Below are positions 24,199-28,412 of a stretch of DNA of 28,412 bases, piece after piece. Every line of letters begins with the position of its first letter. Positions within the stretch are counted from its first letter, which is position 1. The position numbers and the translations under genes are program-made. The notes under the pieces are model-generated. The model was not told the DNA's origin, did not search any database, and saw only the letters and a list, made by a program, of their open reading frames with translations. Source of the DNA: a virus; IMG/VR virus record IMGVR_UViG_3300004095_000009, positions 1-28,412 of that record. One strand, 5' to 3'.

Positions 24199-25881
24199 AG
24201 CAGATACCTCAGGGTTAGTTAGTAAAACTCCGGCTGGATCGCCACCTTTGTCCCAAACTCCTTTAGAGCCACGAGCTTTCGTAACGATTGCTATATGGTC
24301 CAAAAGGAAGGGTACACCTTCAATCAGAAGCGGTTCTCCGTTTTCTGTCGTTAGTGTAGTATTTCCGGCGGTATTGTCAAATACCACCGATGGCGAAGTG
24401 CTAATTTCTCCTTCACAAATCTCGTCAATAGAGCTTTGATCGTAAATCTTAGCAATTCCCCATACTTCATCGCCCTTGATGTACGGTAGCATCACCGTCC
24501 CGACAGCTCGGTCTTTGAATTCTTTGGAAGTTAAAACGGCTGATTCAGGATGGTCCATGATGACAACCAAACCCTGACAGCGCTTTAAAAATTCGTCATT
24601 GAGATATAGCGACGGATCGCGCCAAACGTGTTCGCCAATGCTTGAACGATAAGCTAATCCGGTCCCGGTAATGCGGATCGATAGCAACATCACGTTGGCG
24701 TACATTTGCGGACTAGGCAATACGCCTTCGCGCATCAGCTCCGCCATATCAAATTCTGTTTTTGCCATCGCTACACGAAAGGCCACATCAAGGCCGGGAT
24801 GCAATGGCATGGGAGGATTTTTAGGATCGCACCAATCGTAACCACTTGATTCGTAATTCAGCTTGACATCGCCCTTATTTACGTCGCGAGCAATATATGT
24901 GCAGAATTGACCATCGTCGTGCAACACTTCGAGCTTGCCTTCATACTTTAGGCCGGTTTCTTCTTCGCATTCGCGACGGGCGCATTCCTCAAGTGTTTCA
25001 TCATGTTTTTGATGACCACCGGGTACGCACCAAGTGCCGGGGAAATCACCGCCACCCATGCCACGACGAATAAGCAGCGTTTCGCCTTCGGGTGTCATAA
25101 ACATAATCCCGGACGAACGACCAATTGGACCATCGTGCATAATCGGATCGACAGCAAGCGGAGCAGCTGCTACTGGATCGGCGGCATCAGGCACACAGTT
25201 TGGCACTTGTTTGCCGTCTTTTTCCTTCATACCCAATTGCTTATATCCCTGCCAGCAAGGATCGTCATCAGGTATAGCGGACACATAATCTAAAATACTA
25301 TCGCAGATTTTTGAAAGATCGCCTTTCAAATCATCATCACATTTCCATTTTCTAAGCGCTTTGTTGATTCTCGAATCAGGGTCGTGCGCCGTTTTGGATG
25401 ACGTTAATTTTGCTTTCATACCCTTCATGCGGGCGCAGAATGATGCTTTTCTTGATCCGCCTTCGGGTTGGGGCGCTTTTAAATGTGCGCCATGAGTTTT
25501 GTTGTACGATTCGCGGCCTTTTTCATTCAAGCCGCCATTTTTGTTTTTGCCTTCCTTGGTTTGCCATGCCTCGGAATCATCCTCAAAGCGCGGAACAGTT
25601 TCGTTCTCATCGTCTTTGAGTTCACTTAGATGTTTGAAAATTTCGGCAAGTTCGTTCGACAAACCTTTTAATTCGTTGCGCTTTTCACCAGCGCGAACCA
25701 TGATATCGGAATCTTCCTTTTTATTTTTTTCGGTCGGCAAAGCCAGCAATGATGGTGCTTCCATCGTATCTTTGCTGTGTTTAATAAATTTTTTGGCGGC
25801 GGCTTTCGGAATACCGATGTTGCTCTTACCGGTAGCGGCGGCGTACATGGCTTTGCGTTGTTTTTCCGAAGCGAATGGCAT
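23335..25881 (-). CDS. Composite head protein: Nudix hydrolase, DUF2213-like prohead protease and acidic scaffold (848 aa)
   Basis: Residues 1-36 hold PFASEKQRKAMYAAATGKS, a motif seen at the start of phage structural polyproteins. Residues 103-181 resemble DUF6321 (NKNGGLNEKGRESYN, SFCARMKGMK). A QLGMKEKDGKQVPNCVP motif lies at 215-231. Residues about 254-370 form a Nudix domain with a complete box: Gly289, Glu295, Arg303, Glu304, Glu307, Glu308, Gly310. Residues about 373-550 match DUF2213 prohead proteases (SSIGEHVWRDP, VIMDHPES with His444, STSPSV with Ser494). Residues 606-725 are extremely acidic and Lys-rich, scaffold-like. A conserved C-terminus follows. In related phages protease and scaffold are often one gene, so the Nudix and DUF6321-like inserts are the unusual part. 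The start is two bases after the previous stop with a weak ribosome site, suggesting coupling. Confidence 0.85.
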   Translation of the reverse strand: MPFASEKQRKAMYAAATGKSNIGIPKAAAKKFIKHSKDTMEAPSLLALPTEKNKKEDSDIMVRAGEKRNELKGLSNELAEIFKHLSELKDDENETVPRFEDDSEAWQTKEGKNKNGGLNEKGRESYNKTHGAHLKAPQPEGGSRKASFCARMKGMKAKLTSSKTAHDPDSRINKALRKWKCDDDLKGDLSKICDSILDYVSAIPDDDPCWQGYKQLGMKEKDGKQVPNCVPDAADPVAAAPLAVDPIMHDGPIGRSSGIMFMTPEGETLLIRRGMGGGDFPGTWCVPGGHQKHDETLEECARRECEEETGLKYEGKLEVLHDDGQFCTYIARDVNKGDVKLNYESSGYDWCDPKNPPMPLHPGLDVAFRVAMAKTEFDMAELMREGVLPSPQMYANVMLLSIRITGTGLAYRSSIGEHVWRDPSLYLNDEFLKRCQGLVVIMDHPESAVLTSKEFKDRAVGTVMLPYIKGDEVWGIAKIYDQSSIDEICEGEISTSPSVVFDNTAGNTTLTTENGEPLLIEGVPFLLDHIAIVTKARGSKGVWDKGGDPAGVLLTNPEVSAMSDNTTAPKADAQGDKLDAILSMLGNVIARVDEMEKTLPAPPLVTAADKKKAKKDDDDRMRKDDDEEEESESEAKREMMRKMDKKRKDDDDDAMCDDDDEDDRKDDDMKHRKDAKKRKDDAEGSDPKEHGPAGEMKPDDDAMCDDEEEAMKADEEEAKYADAQAKADSVMASFGKSASRPLKGESLLSYRKRLLRGLQAYSDAYKDINLAAIKDAKLLSLAEKQIFADAQAAAKSPLTYAADQEIEIHERDRAGRVITKFKGGFGWMDAFKVPSMRVKEFNLNNNKR

Positions 25882-25883
25882 AT

Positions 25884-26690
25884 CTATGCGGCCTTAGACA
25901 TTTTTGCAGATTCTAACGCAATTTTGCCTTTATCTGTCAACAAATCTTTCATGTCGCGCAAGTTGTAAATGTATGAGTAATTGCACCGACAAAACACTTC
26001 CTCGCCGGGTTGCGTGATTTGGTCGGTATATCCGTTTTTTGGATCGAGATAACCGGCCTTGTCCGCCCAGCTGCCGCGCACGACGTATATTTTTTCGTCG
26101 CGCTCTTTATGATCTTTGCGATAATCGTAATTGATTTGTCGCCAATGTGAATGCCAGCGACCACCAATTGCGCCATTGTCCATCGCTACAATTTCATTGA
26201 TGTTTGAAACCAGTTTGTGCGTTTGGTCAATAATTACCCGGCGCTGTTCAAATGTGACATTGCCAAGCGATTTTTTGATCTTTTGCTTTTCTTTGACCCG
26301 GTTAACAATGTCCGTTCCGCCCGGCGGTATTGATGTGGCCCAGCCTTCAAAGCGGCGCAGCAAATTGCTAATTGACTCTTGACGATTGTATTTAATGAGA
26401 TTGACGCTTGCCATGATGCGTCGATCAAGTTCAGCGCGAAGGCTTGGTTTTAGCTTTTCGATGCTGTAGCGTGAAACGTGTTTGTTGACTAATCCACCTT
26501 TTGTGACCAGCCGAGTAAATGCAGCAGTCAAAGATTTTTCCATCGCTACTTGCATTTGATGCTCGGGGATCATTTGTGCAATAGCTGCCTCTTTCAGCAG
26601 CCGCACCCAACGCTCGACGCGACCCTGTGAGTCGAATCCGTATTCTATAAAATCATTAACCCCAGCGGTCAATACTTCAAAGAATGTCAT
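25884..26690 (-). CDS. Head morphogenesis protein, Mu gpF/SPP1 gp7-like
   Basis: The 268-residue protein begins directly after the stop of the HTH gene. The N-terminal two thirds are helical and basic (VERWVRLLKEAAIAQMIPE, ISNLLRRFEGWATSIPPG). The C-terminal third has the family pattern: FEQRRVIIDQTHKLVSNINE, a WHSHWRQINYDYRKDHKERD segment with His and Arg, and PGEEVFCRCNYSYIYN with paired Cys. Mu gpF-like minor head proteins are encoded between portal and protease genes and enter the procapsid. Their exact role is not settled. Order and motifs agree. The portal gene, normally immediately upstream, is instead not visible in the 1.7 kb to its right. Confidence 0.75.
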   Translation of the reverse strand: MTFFEVLTAGVNDFIEYGFDSQGRVERWVRLLKEAAIAQMIPEHQMQVAMEKSLTAAFTRLVTKGGLVNKHVSRYSIEKLKPSLRAELDRRIMASVNLIKYNRQESISNLLRRFEGWATSIPPGGTDIVNRVKEKQKIKKSLGNVTFEQRRVIIDQTHKLVSNINEIVAMDNGAIGGRWHSHWRQINYDYRKDHKERDEKIYVVRGSWADKAGYLDPKNGYTDQITQPGEEVFCRCNYSYIYNLRDMKDLLTDKGKIALESAKMSKAA

Positions 26691-26891
26691 TTATTCCCTT
26701 GATCTTTTTATCAAGAATAATTCCCAAGCTGCCGGGTGCATTCGGGATTTGCCATTTTCGTATCTACTCCAACGGGCTTGGGTAGTATAGATCAAAGATG
26801 CCGCGCTGGTTTGAGAAATTTCACCTCGCGCAGCGATAATTTGTTGTGGGGTTGGGACGGTCCCAGCCGCCCCCCGGTTGCGTTGATTCAT
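26691..26891 (-). CDS. Small XRE-like helix-turn-helix protein
   Basis: A 66-residue protein. Its start overlaps the preceding stop (TAATG) and its stop abuts the head morphogenesis start. After a basic N-terminus (NQRNRGAAGTVP) it reads TPQQIIAARGEISQTSAASL, then YTTQARWSRYENGKSRMHPA and AWELFLIK. This is the usual pattern of very short Cro/XRE-type DNA-binding proteins in phages: an AAR...QT.AA turn, a recognition helix around W.RYENG, and AWELFL. It is basic overall, as expected for DNA binding. It could regulate the module it lies in. The target is unknown, and an unusual location inside a head operon is noted separately. Confidence 0.75.
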   Translation of the reverse strand: MNQRNRGAAGTVPTPQQIIAARGEISQTSAASLIYTTQARWSRYENGKSRMHPAAWELFLIKRSRE

Positions 26892-27073
26892 TAGAAATAC
26901 CCCACTAAGTATTTTTCATAGTCATAAATGGCGATTGCGTAATACTCACCGCGCTTTTCTAAGGTATAGGTCCAACCATCTTCATCATTGGAGTTGGATA
27001 AAATAACTGCTTTAGCTCTTTCGTATGACATAAGGGTAAGAGGTATTGGCTTTTCTTCAACTATAAAGTGCAT
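26891..27073 (-). CDS. Small protein of unknown function (60 aa)
   Basis: A 60-residue acidic/aromatic protein: MHFIVEEKPIPLTLMSYERA, then AVILSNSNDEDGWTYTLEKR and EYYAIAIYDYEKYLVGYF. It has an excellent GAAAGGAG ribosome site with the 11-base segment shared by two neighbours. The WTYTLEKRGEYYAIAIYD part looks like a small beta-sheet. It overlaps the HTH gene by one base. I do not recognise a family. The strong ribosome site and tight packing argue it is real. Confidence 0.72.
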   Translation of the reverse strand: MHFIVEEKPIPLTLMSYERAKAVILSNSNDEDGWTYTLEKRGEYYAIAIYDYEKYLVGYF

Positions 27074-27092
27074 TTCAATCTCCTTTCGTGAA

Positions 27093-27106
27093 GGCCCCGG
27101 AGGGCC
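27093..27106 (-). promoter_or_regulatory. Intergenic hairpin with UCCG tetraloop
   Basis: Minus strand GGCCC-TCCG-GGGCC, between the stop at 27113 and the ATG at 27073. A C-G pair closes a UNCG-class loop, which is exceptionally stable in RNA. It has no U tract. It is followed by the shared segment CACGAAAGGAG (27090-27080) that carries the next ribosome site. Confidence 0.78.
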
Positions 27107-27112
27107 AATTAA

Positions 27113-27346
27113 TTAACCTTTGACTACTCCGATCAAGTTTCCGTCCATAATTTCAAACAGAACCTTTTTGGCGAGGTTTAAGGTTTGTCGTGCAACTTCA
27201 GCATCGCCATAAGAGAGGCACTCTTGTGCGTCGGACATCAAGCCAGCGACAACCATTGATGCACCGCTAAACTTGTAGGTAATTCCATTTTTCATTTCGG
27301 CAATAAATTCAGCCGGGTCACATCCGTACATTTTTAATTCATCCAT
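27113..27346 (-). CDS. Small protein of unknown function (77 aa)
   Basis: A 77-residue protein: MDELKMYGCDPAEFIAEMKN, then YKFSGASMVVAGLMSDAQEC and ARQTLNLAKKVLFEIMDG. It looks helical, with one likely short hairpin near residue 24. The ribosome site GAAAGGAG is preceded by the shared CAC, giving the same 11 bases as in the neighbours. I do not recognise the family; similar small proteins occur in phage and plasmid accessory cassettes. It is real on the strength of its ribosome site and flanking hairpins. Confidence 0.75.
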   Translation of the reverse strand: MDELKMYGCDPAEFIAEMKNGITYKFSGASMVVAGLMSDAQECLSYGDAEVARQTLNLAKKVLFEIMDGNLIGVVKG

Positions 27347-27364
27347 TTTTAGCTCCTTTCGTGT

Positions 27365-27378
27365 GGCCCCGAAGGGCC
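27365..27378 (-). promoter_or_regulatory. Intergenic hairpin with UUCG tetraloop
   Basis: Minus strand GGCCC-TTCG-GGGCC, the canonical C(UUCG)G hairpin, between the stop at 27385 and the ATG at 27346. No U tract follows. CUUCGG hairpins are known between genes of phage T4 mRNA. It is followed by CACGAAAGGAG at 27363-27353. Confidence 0.82.
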
Positions 27379-27384
27379 GGTTAA

Positions 27385-27669
27385 TTATGCTTCAACAAAA
27401 ACGTAACTAACTTGGGGAAGATCATCTCGGACATTGTTGTATTCGTAAATATCTTCCATGCCGTTAAAACTGCCGTATTCAAACTGATCGCAATACCCCT
27501 TCAAAATTGCTAACCGATCAGGACTCAAATCGCTAACTCGAACCACAATTGAGCTGCCACCGGAATAACTTTGACCGCGAACGCTACCGACAAAACCGTT
27601 TGCCTTCATAAAGGCACGAATCATTTTCCCGGCGCGGGAGTAGTTGCTGACAAAACGACTTTTTTCCAT
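27385..27669 (-). CDS. Small protein resembling the LPD29 polyvalent-protein domain
   Basis: The 94-residue protein reads SNYSRAGKMIRAFMKANGFV, then GSVRGQSYSGGSSIVVRVSD and a C-terminal QFEYGSFNGMEDIYEYNNVR. The SGGSSI strand followed by an FxGMxDxYEY segment recalls the LPD29 domain of large polyvalent proteins of phages and conjugative elements; this is from memory and the hit would need a profile search. LPD domains occur in proteins thought to travel into the new host with DNA. Here it stands alone. The ribosome site is in CACGAAAGGAG (27686-27676). A plausible promoter lies just upstream. Confidence 0.75.
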   Translation of the reverse strand: MEKSRFVSNYSRAGKMIRAFMKANGFVGSVRGQSYSGGSSIVVRVSDLSPDRLAILKGYCDQFEYGSFNGMEDIYEYNNVRDDLPQVSYVFVEA

Positions 27670-27704
27670 TTCTATCTCCTTTCGTGTTTAACTTCCATAT
27701 CTAC

Positions 27705-27733
27705 ATAGTATGCTTATTTGGCATATAACGCAA
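27705..27733 (-). promoter_or_regulatory. Candidate sigma70-like promoter in the 95-base gap
   Basis: On the minus strand TTGCGT (27733-27728) and TACTAT (27710-27705) are spaced by 17 bases. Matches to consensus are three of six and four of six. The gap 27670-27764 is the widest and most AT-rich of the small-gene cassette, and a start about 7 bases after the -10 would leave a leader of about 30 bases before the LPD29-like gene. Support is moderate at best. Confidence 0.35.
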
Positions 27734-27764
27734 GATAAATATAATACTTTGTTGCTTTTTGACA

Positions 27765-27989
27765 CTAACATCCCGAGTTACCGGAAACGGGAAATTCAAA
27801 CCCCAGCTCATCAATCAATACGTCGCGCACTTTTTCGCGGTCAAAAGAATCGCCACAAAAATCCCATTCTCGGAAAGTCAGTATTTTCATTGCATCCAAA
27901 ACATCTTTTTTACGCAATCCAATAATTGGATAAATGCCCCGAATGCCATAAAAGCTCATCACATAATCAACAAACATTTTTTTATTCAT
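27765..27989 (-). CDS. Small protein of unknown function (74 aa)
   Basis: The start is chosen at the second of two adjacent ATG codons (27989) because GGGAG lies six bases ahead of it, against three for the first (27992). The open frame extends further back, but that part would run through the 28004-28017 hairpin. The product reads MNKKMFVDYVMSFYGIRGIY, PIIGLRKKDVLDAMKILTFR and SFDREKVRDVLIDELGFEFP. It looks helical and basic at first, then acidic. I do not recognise the family. The intergenic hairpin before it and the ribosome site support its reality. Confidence 0.72.
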   Translation of the reverse strand: MNKKMFVDYVMSFYGIRGIYPIIGLRKKDVLDAMKILTFREWDFCGDSFDREKVRDVLIDELGFEFPVSGNSGC

Positions 27990-28003
27990 CATTCGCTCCC
28001 AAT

Positions 28004-28017
28004 GGGGCCGCAGCCCC
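28004..28017 (-). promoter_or_regulatory. Intergenic hairpin with UGCG tetraloop
   Basis: Minus strand GGGGC-TGCG-GCCCC between the stop at 28023 and the next start. It is the third UNCG-type loop closed by C-G in this cassette. Its stem differs in sequence from the other two, so it is not a simple copy. Confidence 0.75.
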
Positions 28018-28022
28018 AAGTA

Positions 28023-28244
28023 TTATTTTTTAGACTTTTTCCCAAGCAATCCCAACGAGATCGAACCCGGCACTTGCGGCCCGTACATACTGATTTTGTA
28101 TTCAGCATCAGCTGGCAATGGCACATACCACAGCTCGAACGAGACCTTACCGGTTTTCATAAATTTGATAACCGATTCGATGTCCTCACCGGTCCTCCAT
28201 TCGTAAACCGACGCAGCGTAAAAGTGAAATTCTTGCTTTTCCAT
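28023..28244 (-). CDS. Small protein of unknown function (73 aa)
   Basis: The start is ATG 28244, with GGAG seven bases upstream inside the end of the previous gene; the frame is open further back but lacks a ribosome site. The product reads MEKQEFHFYAASVYEWRTGE, SVIKFMKTGKVSFELWYVPL, PADAEYKISMYGPQVPGSIS and a Lys-rich end. The ELWYVP.P..A.Y.I..Y.P.V motif recurs, as I recall, in small phage and plasmid accessory proteins of unknown role. An aromatic beta-strand core seems likely. No enzyme motif is visible. Confidence 0.72.
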   Translation of the reverse strand: MEKQEFHFYAASVYEWRTGEDIESVIKFMKTGKVSFELWYVPLPADAEYKISMYGPQVPGSISLGLLGKKSKK

Positions 28245-28246
28245 GA

Positions 28247-28411
28247 TTATCTCCAGCAAATAAAACCAAGACCTTCCAACATTTCCAAATAATCTGCCAA
28301 CAAAGATTTTCGGACGCGAATACCACAGCAACCAATTCCGTAACGCTCAGCAAAATATTTTTTTGCCTCGGGACCTAATGGTTTGATTTCGACATCAACG
28401 TCATCAAACGA
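28247..28411 (-). CDS. C-terminal end of a gene cut by the window edge
   Basis: Reading in from the right edge, one frame stays open for 54 codons and stops at TAA 28249-28247, two bases before the next ATG. The encoded end includes FDDVDVEIKPLGPEAKKYFA, ERYGIGCCGIRVRKSLLADY and LEMLEGLGFICWR. It looks like a small basic/helical protein with a CC pair. The frame ends in the position expected for a tightly packed upstream gene, and the ribosome site of the next gene lies in its last codons. The start, length and family cannot be judged. Confidence 0.65.
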   Translation of the reverse strand, partial: SFDDVDVEIKPLGPEAKKYFAERYGIGCCGIRVRKSLLADYLEMLEGLGFICWR

Positions 28412-28412
28412 A

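Noticed and set aside
27093-27378. Intrinsic terminators at the UNCG hairpins
   Set aside because: They have short stems and no U tract, and they are followed at once by a ribosome site, so read-through is expected.
27759-28292. Plus-strand open frame of 177 codons over the small genes
   Set aside because: It runs opposite to three small genes that have ribosome sites, matched spacing and hairpins. It has no convincing ribosome site and a composition unlike a real protein.
1-28412. tRNA genes, insertion sequences or attachment sites
   Set aside because: I saw no cloverleaf-like segment, transposase motif or flanking direct repeat in reading the window. No dedicated scan was possible.

Overview
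This window is the structural (virion) module of a contractile-tailed, myovirus-type bacteriophage or prophage. Every convincing gene lies on the minus strand, so the biological order runs from right to left. Genes abut or overlap (TGATG, ATGA and TAATG junctions recur), and no gene-free stretch reaches 300 bases. Base composition looks moderately AT-rich by eye. The host cannot be named from the sequence; a Gram-negative host is only a guess based on similarity to virion genes of proteobacterial and cyanobacterial myophages. No integrase, terminase, portal, lysis or replication gene is visible. Terminase and portal are presumably further right, outside the window.

Right end (28.4-26.7 kb): a cassette of small genes of mostly unknown function, separated by GC-rich hairpins with UNCG tetraloops. 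Three of its genes share the same 11-base ribosome-binding segment. One resembles an LPD29-type polyvalent-protein domain and one is a small XRE-like helix-turn-helix protein. Head region (26.7-19.1 kb): a Mu gpF-like head morphogenesis protein; an 848-residue composite protein (DUF6321-like, Nudix, DUF2213-like protease and acidic scaffold segments) with a probable internal start for a separate scaffold; a cement/decoration-like protein; the major capsid protein; then a 108-nt structured gap and a run of connector and tail-completion genes.

Tail region (19.1-9.1 kb): a small structural protein, tail sheath, tail tube, tail-assembly chaperone, tape measure with a lysozyme-like domain, Dit-like protein, Pam3 gp18-like plug, hub, gpV/gp45-like spike, gp25-like wedge, gpJ-like wedge and a tail protein I-like wedge. 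The chaperone carries a strong candidate -1 programmed frameshift signal: an upstream Shine-Dalgarno-like GGGGGAG, a T8 slippery run, and downstream complementary segments that could form a hairpin or pseudoknot. Left end (8.9-0 kb): host-recognition genes. These are a 448-residue fibre, a fibre-assembly chaperone-like protein, a small unknown protein, a 2129-residue repeat-built fibre, a second small protein, and the first 56 codons of a glycine-rich fibre/adhesin cut by the window edge.

The most notable items are the tripartite frameshift signal, the Nudix-protease-scaffold fusion with a nested start, one Ig/FCCH-like surface module present in both sheath and baseplate J protein, the UNCG-hairpin small-gene cassette, the structured gap after the capsid gene, and fibre repeats that keep their protein sequence while their synonymous codons have drifted. 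Family names are from memory of protein patterns; no database search was run.
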